From Candidatus Anammoximicrobium sp. (lineage in GTDB: Bacteria > Planctomycetota > Planctomycetia > Pirellulales > Pirellulaceae), in NCBI GenBank assembly GCA_012515235.1, contig JAAYYU010000036.1, positions 1 through 64,000 on the forward strand: a stretch of DNA of 64,000 nt. The letters are read 5' to 3'. Below are positions 9,919 to 18,935 of the stretch, one piece after another; position 1 is the stretch's first letter; every line of letters begins with the position of its first letter. The position numbers and the translations under genes are program-made. The notes beneath the pieces are model-generated. The model saw only the letters and a list, made by a program, of their open reading frames with translations, was not told where the DNA came from and did not search any database.

Positions 9919-10078
9919 CAACGCCAAGCCCCATCCGGGGACCGAGGAATCTGTTCGGCGGCGAGTGTCGGCGAGGCTGTGCTGCCTTTTTACGCCCCCT
10001 TTGTCTGCGCGACCGCCCCCAGGTTGCGCAAGACCCATGACGCGCGAATTGCCCCCTTCATCCTCGCGTCGCTGCGTT

Positions 10079-10175
10079 GGGGTCAGGCTTACAGAATTCA
10101 ATTTTGGCCGATGGTGGGTCCAGCTATAGGCAACGACATGGCTCGGCCAAAACTGAATTCTGTAAGCCTGACCCC
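10079..10175. repeat. GGGGTCAGGCTTACAG palindrome, copy 1
   Basis: A 97-bp inverted repeat with 33-bp arms, beginning GGGGTCAGGCTTACAG and ending in its reverse complement. The arms pair with one mismatch (A opposite C). The loop of about 31 bp is related to that of copy 4. The family has four copies in this window, all between genes. It resembles the REP-type palindromes associated elsewhere with RAYT (TnpA-REP) transposases, but no such gene is in the window. Confidence 0.9.
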
Positions 10176-10263
10176 CTGTCGTGCGAGTGTGCGATCATGA
10201 CCAGCAACACGGCATACCGATTGGCAGAATCTGGATGGGACGAGAGAACGGCGGGGGATCCGG

Positions 10264-10575
10264 CAGGACAATCGGCGTGAAGAATCGATCGCGATTCCCG
10301 CTTCGGCCTTTCGCTTGCTCGTCGACATCCCGACGGGGATAGCGCAGGAGAACGCGGTGACGTTGATCCCCCTGCACGCCGAACTCACTACTGCTACAGG
10401 CGACCGGGTTGCGGCAGGCCTCGCGTCCGTTCCCGGTCCAGGTGATCGACGAGGGGAAGCTGCCGTCCCGCAAGGTCGGTATGCACCGGCGGATGCCGTT
10501 TCGGGACTTGATGGCGTACCAACGGCCGAGGGATGCCGAGCGGCTGAAATCCTGGATCAGCTTTGCACGGCCGGC
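10264..10575 (+). pseudogene. Frameshifted excisionase-type DNA-binding antitoxin
   Basis: Two adjacent plus-strand frames read as parts of one small helix-turn-helix protein. The first gives ASAFRLLVDIPTGIAQENAV then TLIPLHAELTT. The second, in another frame, gives SRPFPVQVIDEGKLP then KVGMHRRMPFRDLMAYQRP. Together they match, from memory, the excisionase/MerR-like antitoxin family usually paired with PIN-domain toxins (consensus around LTTQEAADLL and GTHRRI). The reading frame is lost near 10390-10410, and the helix that should read QEAADLL is scrambled there. No PIN gene is seen downstream. A functional frameshifted gene is unlikely. Confidence 0.55.
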
Positions 10576-10638
10576 GGCGTGTTGTACCATGCACGCTGGA
10601 ATTGCGGCACCTGAACCAACCACCCTGCCAATCCTGCC

Positions 10639-13491
10639 ATGAAGACAAACGTCCTGCCATTGTTTGCCGCGCTGGTCGCGCTGCTTTCAAGCTCCGCCTC
10701 GTGGGCCGCGTTGCCAGAAAACTCGCAAGTCGTCCAGGCCGAGTCGATGACGCTCGTCGGCGAAGGCTGGACCGTCCGGGAACACTCCGCCGCCAATTGG
10801 TACGCCAGTCGGCCGGTCGGCCAGATGCTCGGCGGACAGAACAAACATGCCGGTACCGCTGCGGCCACGTTCGAGATTCCGGCATCCGGCAAGTATCGAA
10901 TCTGGGTCCGCTATCTGGACATGGTCAACCATCGCAGCAAGTCCGGATTCCTGCTGACGGGAATGCAGCAGGGCCAGCCGGTTGTCAAGAAGGACTTCGA
11001 CAATACGGAAGCCTCGCCGCGGTCGACGCCGGAGGGGCAGAAGAAATGGGGGGACGGTTTCGCCCGTTGGATCTGGGACTTCGTCGAATTCGACGCGGCG
11101 GCCGGCGAACTGCAGGTCGCGGTCGAGAAGATCCATCTGGCCCCCGTTCACGGCTGCACCCGGACGCTGGACCTGCTCCTGCTGTGTGACGATCTGACAT
11201 ACGAGCCGGCGGTGACCGACCTGACGCCGCTGTACATCAAAGTTCGCATGATGCCCGAGCAGAAGGAGCCGGTTGTCATTCACTTCTGGGGCCGGCGGCC
11301 GTTTTCGCCTTGGTACACCCCGCACGCGAACATCAACCGGCAGGGCATCTTCTCCGGCGTCAGCACGGGGTCGGCGGACAAGCCCGGCATTCGCATGGCG
11401 GCCGGCCAGGAAAGCGCCTGGGTCGACGTGGCCCCGTACCTGGCCTATGGCGGTCTGAACCGGATCAGTCTGTACGCGATGCGGTCCTATCATGAACCCG
11501 AGTCCGAGGCCCACTTCGAAATCTGGTTCTCCAAGACGCCCTCCGAGGCCGGTTTGATCCAGCGGGCCGAACGCAGAGGCACGGGCGACGGATACATCTT
11601 TGCCGTCGATCTGGTCGATGACCGGCTGATCACGGAGACCGAGGGCAGCTCGGCGTCGCTGGAAATGGCCCAAGCGGCTCCCGCCGTGCCCGGCAGACTG
11701 CCCAGCGAGTTCCCGTTCTTCACCGGCATGTCGCTGTCCGAGCAGCGGTCGACGGCCGAGGCGGTGGCCCGCGAACGGGAAGCACTCCGGCGGATCGGGA
11801 TCGGCAGCGACAAGAAACGGGCGTCCAGTTTCTTTTTTCATCGGACGAAGTCGCCGGGCTGCCTGAGCCAACCGGACAGAAAACGGATCGACGAAAGCAT
11901 AAAGGAATTGGCCGCCAAGAATCCCGACCGCACCGGCTGGACGATGATCAACTTGATGGACGAGCCGGGCTTTGGGTTCGATCACGTCGCGGCTTGCCCG
12001 GCCTGCCAGCAAGGTTTCACGCCGTATCTGAAGCGGCTGGGCCTGGCCGATTCGCAGATCGCCAAGCTCAAGATCCGCAACGACCCCGCCGGGACCGACG
12101 TCGACGAGAAGGCGTCGTACTACTACACCCGCCGATACATGAATCACATCATGACGGAAATGCTCCGGGCGGGTACGCAGAGCGTGCAAGCGCATTTGCC
12201 CGGCATTCCGACGACCGCGAATTTCGCCTGCGAACTGCTGGAAGGCAATCTGGTTTCACGCTGCGTCGATTGGTACGAGATCTACGGCAGCGGAGCGCTG
12301 ACGTTCGGCTGGAACGAGGACTGGGGCGGCTGGGCGCGCACGCGGCAGGTCAACGGCTTCTATGTCGACGTGATGCGATCCGCCTGCCGGCAGCCCGGCT
12401 TGGACTTCGGCATCTACAACGTGTTGGGCCGGCCCAGTTGGGAAATCCAGGCCCGCGGCTTCCTGGAGATCGGGCACGGAGTCAAGGCCATCAGCTTTTT
12501 CAACTATGGGCCTTACTACGCGATCACCAGCGACACGAACAGCCACCGGCCGGAGGTGTACGAGGCGATCAAGCGGATCACGTTCCCCACCGGGGCCGTG
12601 GAAACGCAGGTGCTGGCCGGCCAGCCGGCTCCGGCCGACGCGGCCCAACTGTTGAGTGTCACGGGCGATATCTGGTACGCGACGCGGGACAACGTGTTCG
12701 GCAAAGAACGGGCTTGGCTCAATCTGCTCCTGCGGCACTGCAACGTGCGCTGCGACGTCCTGTCCGAGGACGATCTGGCAACGCGCTTGCCCGATCACCG
12801 GATGCTGTTCGTCACCGACGCGAACCTGCGCAGGTCGGCGGTGCCGTCCCTGGTGAAATGGGTGCATGACGGCGGGGTGTTGTACCTGGGCGCCGGGGCG
12901 CTGGCGCGGGACGAATTCGATCGCCCCTTGGGTCTGGACGAAGCGTTGAAGTTGCAGCGTGAGCCGCTCGATCTTCAGGCCGATCCGGGCCGCTCGGAAT
13001 ACGAGATGCGGCGTCTGCGGGAGTTGGGCGCGTGCGAGGGAATCAAGATGTTCTGCGGCACGCAGAAGCCCCATTGGAAAACCCTTCCGGCCGGCAAGGG
13101 CAAGGTCATCGTCGTGGGATTCTTCCCGGCGATCAGCTACATCGCAACCTCCGAGCGGCCCGAGGGCGCCGAGCATTCGACGCTGGACTTTGACGTCGCG
13201 CATCGCAATTGGATGCAGAAGGTCCTGGCTGCGGGCGGCATTCGGCCCCGCGTACGGACGGACAACTATCGCGTCGAGGCCAATTGGATTCAGTCACCCG
13301 AGGCGGACCTCATCGCGCTCTCCAACTGGACGGGTCACGAGCAGACAATTGCCGTCGAACTGGACGGCGCCCCCGCCTGCCGCGAAATCGCGTCGGTCAC
13401 GGGAAAAATCGCGTCGCAGGAAACGAAGGACAACACGCTGCGGATCCGGCTGACCTTGGCGGCGGGAGACTTGATCCAGCTGAATCACTAG
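10639..13491 (+). CDS. Exported multidomain glycoside-hydrolase-like protein
   Basis: A 950-residue protein with a clear signal peptide (LFAALVALLSSSASWA). Residues about 25-195 look like a carbohydrate-binding beta-sandwich (CBM35/malectin type: VQAESMTLVGEG ... GKYRIWVRY). A second beta domain follows, then a probable TIM barrel (about 330-640) with the candidate acidic residue E442 in NLMDEPGFG. Residues about 650-800 resemble the amidotransferase-like domain seen after the barrel in GH42 beta-galactosidases. The last ~120 residues look like a small beta domain. The exact GH family is not recognised. It is transcribed alone; the upstream neighbour is a decayed antitoxin. The start at ATG 10639 puts the signal peptide at the N-terminus. 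Confidence 0.8.
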   Translation: MKTNVLPLFAALVALLSSSASWAALPENSQVVQAESMTLVGEGWTVREHSAANWYASRPVGQMLGGQNKHAGTAAATFEIPASGKYRIWVRYLDMVNHRSKSGFLLTGMQQGQPVVKKDFDNTEASPRSTPEGQKKWGDGFARWIWDFVEFDAAAGELQVAVEKIHLAPVHGCTRTLDLLLLCDDLTYEPAVTDLTPLYIKVRMMPEQKEPVVIHFWGRRPFSPWYTPHANINRQGIFSGVSTGSADKPGIRMAAGQESAWVDVAPYLAYGGLNRISLYAMRSYHEPESEAHFEIWFSKTPSEAGLIQRAERRGTGDGYIFAVDLVDDRLITETEGSSASLEMAQAAPAVPGRLPSEFPFFTGMSLSEQRSTAEAVAREREALRRIGIGSDKKRASSFFFHRTKSPGCLSQPDRKRIDESIKELAAKNPDRTGWTMINLMDEPGFGFDHVAACPACQQGFTPYLKRLGLADSQIAKLKIRNDPAGTDVDEKASYYYTRRYMNHIMTEMLRAGTQSVQAHLPGIPTTANFACELLEGNLVSRCVDWYEIYGSGALTFGWNEDWGGWARTRQVNGFYVDVMRSACRQPGLDFGIYNVLGRPSWEIQARGFLEIGHGVKAISFFNYGPYYAITSDTNSHRPEVYEAIKRITFPTGAVETQVLAGQPAPADAAQLLSVTGDIWYATRDNVFGKERAWLNLLLRHCNVRCDVLSEDDLATRLPDHRMLFVTDANLRRSAVPSLVKWVHDGGVLYLGAGALARDEFDRPLGLDEALKLQREPLDLQADPGRSEYEMRRLRELGACEGIKMFCGTQKPHWKTLPAGKGKVIVVGFFPAISYIATSERPEGAEHSTLDFDVAHRNWMQKVLAAGGIRPRVRTDNYRVEANWIQSPEADLIALSNWTGHEQTIAVELDGAPACREIASVTGKIASQETKDNTLRIRLTLAAGDLIQLNH

Positions 13492-13950
13492 GTAGGAATT
13501 CGCTTGATGGTCGCAGCCTTGATTTGTGTGCCGCCACGCGAAATCAGGCCTTCTTCTGCACGCGGGAGCAGACTCAGCCCGGACCCTCGAAAACTTGCGC
13601 TTGTACGAGTTTACGTTTCCCCTGACTTCTCTGTTGCGTCTCTGGGCGTCGGACCGGGCGGCAGGCGGAGGTACGTTGGGCCTGCAGCGTCACGCCGAGA
13701 TGTTCCCGACACCATTGCGACACGTGTTTCAGCGGACCATCCCCCGCGTGCGGTGGGCCGGCCGCGTCGAGCCTCACGGGCTCTCCGGCCAGAGACATTG
13801 GCGCGTGTGGGGAATTCGGGGCAACCTGGTCGCAGCCCAGCAAACGCAGGCGGGGACGTTGGCGCGCGTCGCGAATTCGGTAAACTTGGACATTCTCATT
13901 TCGAATCCGGCGGACAGCGACGACCCTGCGCCGCCAAGGAGCCTGCCGTC
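13492..13950. other. Intergenic stretch, no gene recognised
   Basis: About 460 bp upstream of the helicase gene. The helicase frame is open through this region, but its translation is low-complexity Arg/Gly/Pro and lacks any domain. A minus-strand frame around 13590-13760 contains KHVSQWCREHLGVTLQAQR, which looks protein-like but matches nothing known to me and is too short to call. Confidence 0.45.
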
Positions 13951-16629
13951 ATGACGACCAAGAAAAGCACCGAACTGACCCTCCGTGACAAGCTCTCTCG
14001 GCTGAACTACCAAGACGCCTGCAAGCTGATCGGCGAGGAAGGGGCGAAGTGGATTCAGGAGGGAGCAAAGTACACGATCGACATCGACCGTCAGGTGCGG
14101 CTGAACGACGAACGGTTCGAGTTGCGGTTTTTCGACGCCGACCGAACGACCGTCACGATCCGCTTGGAGGATGACGCCCGCAAGCGGCTCCATTGGGAAT
14201 GCAGCACGTCGAACACCGCGTGTGCAGAGGTCGGCGCCGCGTTTTCGGTGATCCTAGAAGACAAGATGGCGTTGGGGCTGTCCGCGGCGCCGACCGAGGA
14301 ACTGCCGCTGGAGTGTCTGAACGAGGACCAACTGGTCCGCCGCGCGCTGCGGGAGCGCAAGGCGCGGGCGCTGTCCGAGAAGATGACGCTCCAGTCGCTG
14401 GACCCTTCGCAACCGTGGACGGACTACACGCTGACCAGCGCCGAGTCCGGCAAGACGTACCGGCTGGCCCTGCGCGGCGAGCAACGGGGCGAATCGTATT
14501 GCTCGTGCCCGGACTTCCGCACCAACACGCTGGGCACGTGCAAACACATCATGCACGCCCTGGAGAAGATCAAGCGCCGGTTCCCCGCCTCGGTCCGCCG
14601 GCGGCCGTACAAGTGCCAGCAAGTGGTGGTCCATTTGCGCTACGGCGATCACCCGGCCCTGCGCGCGGACGTGCCCGACCGGTTGCCGTCAGAAGCCGAG
14701 CCGATCGTCCGCCCGTTGCGCGGCCGCGACCTCACCGACCTCCACGATCTGCTGCGGCGGATCCAGCGCCTGCAGCGACTGGACCAGGACGTGATCGTCA
14801 CCCCGGACGCTCAAGAGTACATCGACGGGCAACTGTTTCAGGACCGCATCAAGTCGCTGACGGCCGAGGTCCGCAGCAATCCGGCCAAGCACCCGTTGCG
14901 CAAGACGCTGCTGAAAAGCGAACTGCTGCCTTACCAACTGGACGGGATCGCCTTTGCCGTCGGCCAGGGCCGCGCGATCCTGGCGGACGACATGGGCTTG
15001 GGCAAGACGATCCAGGGGGTCGGCGTCGCGGAACTGCTGGCCCGCGAGGCGGAGATCCGCAAGGTCTTGGTCGTCTGTCCCGCGTCCCTCAAGTCGCAGT
15101 GGCGCAGCGAAATCCAGCGGTTCAGCGGACGGGATTGCCAGCTGGTTCTCGGCCCGCACTCCACCCGCGCCTCCCAGTACAACAACGACTGCTTCTTTAC
15201 GATCTGCAATTACGAGCAAGTCCTGCGGGACATCCTGGCCATCGAGCGCGTCAAATGGGACTTGATTATCCTGGACGAAGGCCAGAGGATCAAGAATTGG
15301 GCAGCCAAGACGAGCGCCGTGATCAAGGGCTTGAAGAGCCCGTTTGCCCTGGTACTGTCCGGCACGCCGTTGGAAAACCGCCTGGACGAACTGTACTCCG
15401 TCGTCCAGTTCATCGACGACCGGCGACTGGCCCCGGCGTTCCGCTTCTTCAATCGCCACCGGGTGGTGGACGAGAACGGCAAAGTGCTCGGCTACCGGAA
15501 CCTGGACCAGTTGCGGCAGAACCTGAAGCCGATCCTCTTGCGGCGGACGCGCTCCGGCGTGATGCAGCAGTTGCCTGCGCGGACGACCGAGATCGTCCGC
15601 ATTCCGCCGACGGACGAACAGCGGGATTTGCACGCCGCCCACATGCAGGTCGTGTGGCAGATCACGCGGAAGAAATTTCTCACCGAAATGGACCTGTTGC
15701 GGCTGCAAAAGGCCCTGCTCATGGCCCGCATGACGGCCAACGGCACGTTCCTGGTCACCAAGCAGCAGCCGTCGTACTCCAGTAAGCTGGAACGGATTGA
15801 CGAGTTGTTTGATCAGCTGTTCGAGGAGGACAACCGCAAGGCCGTTTTGTTCTCCGAGTGGACGACGATGCTGAACCTGATCGAACCCCTGCTGCACAAG
15901 CGCCGCGTGGATTTCGTCCGCCTGGACGGCTCGGTCCCGCAAGCCAAGCGGCAGCAGCTGGTCAACCGCTTCCAGACCGATCCCCGCTGCCAATTGTTCC
16001 TGACCACCAACGCCGGGGCGACGGGCCTGAACCTGCAGGCCGCCAATACGGTGATCAACGTGGATTTGCCTTGGAACCCGGCGGTGCTGGAACAACGCAT
16101 CTCGCGCGCCCACCGCATGGGCCAGAGCCAGCCCGTGCAAGTCTTCGTGCTGATCACCGAAGAGACGATCGAGGAGAAACTGCTGGCCACGCTGTCGGCC
16201 AAGCACGAATTGGCGCTGGCGGCCCTGGACGCCAATTCCGAAATCGAGAACGTGGACCTGGCGTCCGGGATGGAGGAATTGAAACGCCGGCTGGAGCTGC
16301 TGCTGGGCGCCAAACCCGAAGCGCCGACGGACGAGTCGGTCAAGGCGGACCGCCAGCAGGAGGCCGAGTTGCTGGCCCGCCGCGAGCGGGTCGCCGCCGC
16401 CGGCGGCGAGTTGCTGGGGGCCGCGTTCAATTTCCTGGGCGAGTTGATGGCCGAGCACCGGGAAACGCCCGCCTCGCAGCAATTGGCCGGCGACCTGCGC
16501 AATCGCCTGTCGGAATGCGTCCAGCAGGACGAGGACGGCCGGCAGCGTCTGACCGTCACGCTGCCGGACCGCGGGGCGCTGGACAAGCTCGCCGAATCGC
16601 TGTCGCGGCTGCTTGCCGTCGGGCAGTAG
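13951..16629 (+). CDS. SWIM-domain SNF2-family helicase
   Basis: An 892-residue superfamily 2 DNA translocase. The N-terminal part carries a SWIM zinc finger (CSCPD at 184-188, CKH at 197-199: CxC...CxH). The SNF2 ATPase follows: Walker A DDMGLGKT (346-353), the DEAH-box equivalent DEGQ (442-445), motif III LSGTPLENR, and helicase-C motifs TNAGATGLNLQAAN and RISRAHRMGQ. A C-terminal helical tail of about 130 residues follows. ATG 13951 was chosen because family-like sequence starts there; the upstream open frame is non-conserved. Such SWIM-SNF2 proteins are presumed to remodel protein-DNA complexes. No recognised defence or restriction genes are adjacent, so a housekeeping or repair role is as likely as a defence role. 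Confidence 0.92.
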   Translation: MTTKKSTELTLRDKLSRLNYQDACKLIGEEGAKWIQEGAKYTIDIDRQVRLNDERFELRFFDADRTTVTIRLEDDARKRLHWECSTSNTACAEVGAAFSVILEDKMALGLSAAPTEELPLECLNEDQLVRRALRERKARALSEKMTLQSLDPSQPWTDYTLTSAESGKTYRLALRGEQRGESYCSCPDFRTNTLGTCKHIMHALEKIKRRFPASVRRRPYKCQQVVVHLRYGDHPALRADVPDRLPSEAEPIVRPLRGRDLTDLHDLLRRIQRLQRLDQDVIVTPDAQEYIDGQLFQDRIKSLTAEVRSNPAKHPLRKTLLKSELLPYQLDGIAFAVGQGRAILADDMGLGKTIQGVGVAELLAREAEIRKVLVVCPASLKSQWRSEIQRFSGRDCQLVLGPHSTRASQYNNDCFFTICNYEQVLRDILAIERVKWDLIILDEGQRIKNWAAKTSAVIKGLKSPFALVLSGTPLENRLDELYSVVQFIDDRRLAPAFRFFNRHRVVDENGKVLGYRNLDQLRQNLKPILLRRTRSGVMQQLPARTTEIVRIPPTDEQRDLHAAHMQVVWQITRKKFLTEMDLLRLQKALLMARMTANGTFLVTKQQPSYSSKLERIDELFDQLFEEDNRKAVLFSEWTTMLNLIEPLLHKRRVDFVRLDGSVPQAKRQQLVNRFQTDPRCQLFLTTNAGATGLNLQAANTVINVDLPWNPAVLEQRISRAHRMGQSQPVQVFVLITEETIEEKLLATLSAKHELALAALDANSEIENVDLASGMEELKRRLELLLGAKPEAPTDESVKADRQQEAELLARRERVAAAGGELLGAAFNFLGELMAEHRETPASQQLAGDLRNRLSECVQQDEDGRQRLTVTLPDRGALDKLAESLSRLLAVGQ

Positions 16630-16985
16630 CCGCTCGCGGCACCACGGCTGCCCCCGGCCATTCCGTTCGGAGTTGGCCGTCGAAGCCGTGGATCGAGGAA
16701 ACTGGGGGAATTCCCGCGGTCCGGTTTTCCCCGCCTTCCTCGGCCGAAGTCGTCTCGAAATTCTTGCCGGAGCATTTTGGGCACTCCGCAGTTCCCCCCA
16801 AACATCGCTCGCTCGGCGAGGGACAGAATTCGTCCTACCCGCCGACACAGGGTCGGCGGAAGTGTCTCCCAGGAGAAGCGTGACCCGCGCACAACGGGCT
16901 GTGCCTGGCTTGGCCACGAAAGAGCGGCGGGCTAAACTTGGGGCATGCCTCTTATTGAATAACACCAACGTCGAGGGTCAAGTCG
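16630..16985. other. Intergenic stretch with a short zinc-ribbon-like frame
   Basis: About 355 bp between the helicase and the metallo-beta-lactamase-fold gene. A minus-strand frame at about 16650-16801 reads GGTAECPKCSGKNFE, resembling half a zinc ribbon, but the rest is featureless and the second cysteine pair is missing. Treated as chance or remnant. Confidence 0.4.
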
Positions 16986-18218
16986 ATGAAATTCAAATTG
17001 TCTCTTACGATCGTCGTGTTGGCCGTCGTCGCCATGATTGCCCGTGCCGAGGATGTCGTCGGCCGGCCCATCGAGTCCTGGCAACCGGGAATGCTCGAGA
17101 TCCACCAGATCAGCACGGGGCGCGGCAACGCGGGCCTGTACATCTTCCCCGACGGCACGACCTTGCTGGTCGATGCGGGCGAACTGCCGGGGCCGAGTCC
17201 CAAGCACACACCCGCACGGCCGGATGACACGCGGCGGGCCGGCGAGTGGGTCGTCCGCTACGTGCGCCATGCGCTGCGGCACGACCCGCAGCCGGCACTG
17301 GACTACGTGCTGTTGACTCACTTCCACCAGGATCACATGGGCGAAGTGGCGGCGGGCATGCCGGTTTCACCCCACGGATACACGCTCACCGGCGTCACCC
17401 GCGTGGTCGAGGACCTGAAGGTCGGCAAGCTGCTGGATCGCGGCTGGCCTGATTACGGCAACGCGGTTCAAGCCGAATCCGCGTTCATGAAGAACTACTT
17501 GGCGTGCGTGAAATGGCACGCCGAGAACAACGGGCTGCAGGTCGAACGGTTCGTGCCTGGGCGCAGCGATCAGGTGGCCCTGCGTCGCCAACCACAGAAG
17601 TACCCTCAGTTCGAATTTCGCAACGTGGCGGCCAGCGGCGAAATCTGGACCGGCCAGGGCACGGCCACCGAGCACCGGATGCCGTCCTGGGAGACCATCC
17701 CCCGCAACAAGTGGCCGGATGAAAACGTCCTCAGCATCGCGTTCCGGCTGAGCTACGGCAAATTCAAGTTCTTCAACGGCGGCGACCTGCCGGGAATTCG
17801 CCCGAAAAGCCCGGCGTGGTACGACATGGAAACGCCGGTGGCCAAGGTGGTGGGTCCCGTGGACGCGGCCATCCTGGACCATCACGGATACCTGGACTCG
17901 ATGAACGAGTCGCTCGTCGCCACCTTGAGCGCCCGGGTCTGGACGATCTCGGTCTGGGATGCCCATCATCCGACGCCAAGTGTGTGGGAACGCCTGCAGT
18001 CCGAACGCCTCTATCCCGGTGCGCGCGACATCTTCGCCACCGACGTGCATCCCGATGCACGCTTGGCCATCAAGGACATCGACCGCATGGCCAGCGGTCA
18101 CGGCCACATCGTCTTGCGGGTCCCGCCCGGCGGTGACGACTATCGCGTGACGATCGTCGACGACACGTCGGAGAGCCACAGCGTGGTCAAGGTCTGCGGA
18201 CCGTACCGGTCGCGCTGA
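16986..18218 (+). CDS. Exported metallo-beta-lactamase-fold hydrolase
   Basis: A 410-residue protein with a signal peptide (residues 1-21, ending AMIARA) and a metallo-beta-lactamase fold. The zinc motif HFHQDH is at 112-117 (HxHxDH). GTTLLVDAG (58-66) is the preceding strand, and AILDHHGY, in the second half, supplies further His/Asp candidates. This branch resembles the ComEC/Rec2-like MBL hydrolases found as stand-alone exported proteins; the substrate is unknown. It is a single gene, about 355 bp after the helicase and about 190 bp before hicB. The C-terminal beta domain (VLRVPPGGDDYRVTIVDD) probably belongs to the same protein. Confidence 0.85.
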   Translation: MKFKLSLTIVVLAVVAMIARAEDVVGRPIESWQPGMLEIHQISTGRGNAGLYIFPDGTTLLVDAGELPGPSPKHTPARPDDTRRAGEWVVRYVRHALRHDPQPALDYVLLTHFHQDHMGEVAAGMPVSPHGYTLTGVTRVVEDLKVGKLLDRGWPDYGNAVQAESAFMKNYLACVKWHAENNGLQVERFVPGRSDQVALRRQPQKYPQFEFRNVAASGEIWTGQGTATEHRMPSWETIPRNKWPDENVLSIAFRLSYGKFKFFNGGDLPGIRPKSPAWYDMETPVAKVVGPVDAAILDHHGYLDSMNESLVATLSARVWTISVWDAHHPTPSVWERLQSERLYPGARDIFATDVHPDARLAIKDIDRMASGHGHIVLRVPPGGDDYRVTIVDDTSESHSVVKVCGPYRSR

Positions 18219-18412
18219 ATGGCCTCTCACGATTCGGAGACAGATCGCTGTGCGCGGGTCACGGACGCAGAACTCGGACAACTCACCGGCTCTCTCTGGT
18301 TGACCAAGTGCGTCCCGCATCTTCCAAGCCCCTCCGTCCCGTTGCCAGGCCGTGAGAGGGTCCGCTAGAATGAGCGTGTCAATGTCGGTCGTTTCCCAAC
18401 GGAGGACGATTT

Positions 18413-18628
18413 GTGCGAAACGAGTTCACAGCAATCATCGAACAGGACGAGGACTGGTTTATTGCCTATTGTCCAGAGATCCCGGGTGCCAACGGGCAGG
18501 GACGTACCAGAGCAGAGGCCAAGTGCAATCTGGCGGAGGCTATCGAGCTGATCTTGGAGGATCGACGCCAGGACGGTTTGCGCGGCATTCCCGAGGATGC
18601 AACCAGAGAAGTAGTCACAGTGGGATGA
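18413..18628 (+). CDS. hicB: HicB-family antitoxin
   Basis: A 71-residue HicB-type antitoxin. It starts at GTG 18413, supported by GGAGGA at 18401-18406. The sequence FTAIIEQDEDWFIAYCPEIP followed by GRTRAEAKCNLAEAIEL is the typical partial RNase-H fold of HicB. It would neutralise the adjacent HicA. Its stop overlaps the hicA start by 4 bp (ATGA at 18625-18628), indicating translational coupling. The order hicB-hicA is the reverse of the classic hicA-hicB arrangement, but this order is known in similar pairs. Autorepression by HicB through a DNA-binding tail is less likely because the protein ends soon after the core fold. Confidence 0.88.
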   Translation: MRNEFTAIIEQDEDWFIAYCPEIPGANGQGRTRAEAKCNLAEAIELILEDRRQDGLRGIPEDATREVVTVG

Positions 18629-18813
18629 AACGCACTGAGTTGTTGCGGCATCTGAGACGCCACGGATGCGTGCTCAAACGGGAGGGGCGGTCGCACTCTC
18701 TCTGGACAAATCCGTCCACTGGCGAAATCGAGGCCGTGCCGCGACACGTCGAAATCGCGAACAAACTCGCACGGAAGATCTGCCGCGGGTTGTCGGTGCC
18801 CGAGATCGGGTAA
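18625..18813 (+). CDS. hicA: HicA-family mRNA interferase toxin
   Basis: A 62-residue HicA toxin, a small double-stranded-RNA-binding-fold ribonuclease that cuts mRNA. The start MKRTELLRHLRRHGCVLKRE and the motif GRSHSLW, carrying the catalytic histidine, are diagnostic. The tail PRHVEIANKLARKICRGLSV is the usual C-terminal helix. ATG 18625 overlaps the hicB stop codon. The length is normal and all key residues are present, so the pair looks functional. Confidence 0.88.
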   Translation: MKRTELLRHLRRHGCVLKREGRSHSLWTNPSTGEIEAVPRHVEIANKLARKICRGLSVPEIG

Positions 18814-18935
18814 CGGACCGTGGTGCGATTCCTCTGGTCACTCGAAGGTTCCCCGCTCGAACTTGTCGACCACGAGCGTCCAGCCGGCTGGCGAGGTTCG
18901 ATCCGTGAAGCCTTCAGCAAGCGAGACAAAACGCA

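Larger units (their letters stand above)
9919..10638. other. Intergenic stretch with palindrome copy 1 and an antitoxin-like remnant
   Basis: No intact gene. It contains the 97-bp inverted repeat at 10079-10175 and the broken excisionase-type reading frames at 10264-10575, both listed separately. Nothing is recognised in 9919-10078. Confidence 0.6.

Noticed and set aside
16556-16801. Small zinc-ribbon gene on the minus strand
   Set aside because: Only one CxxC pair is present, the frame overlaps the end of the helicase gene, and no start site is convincing.
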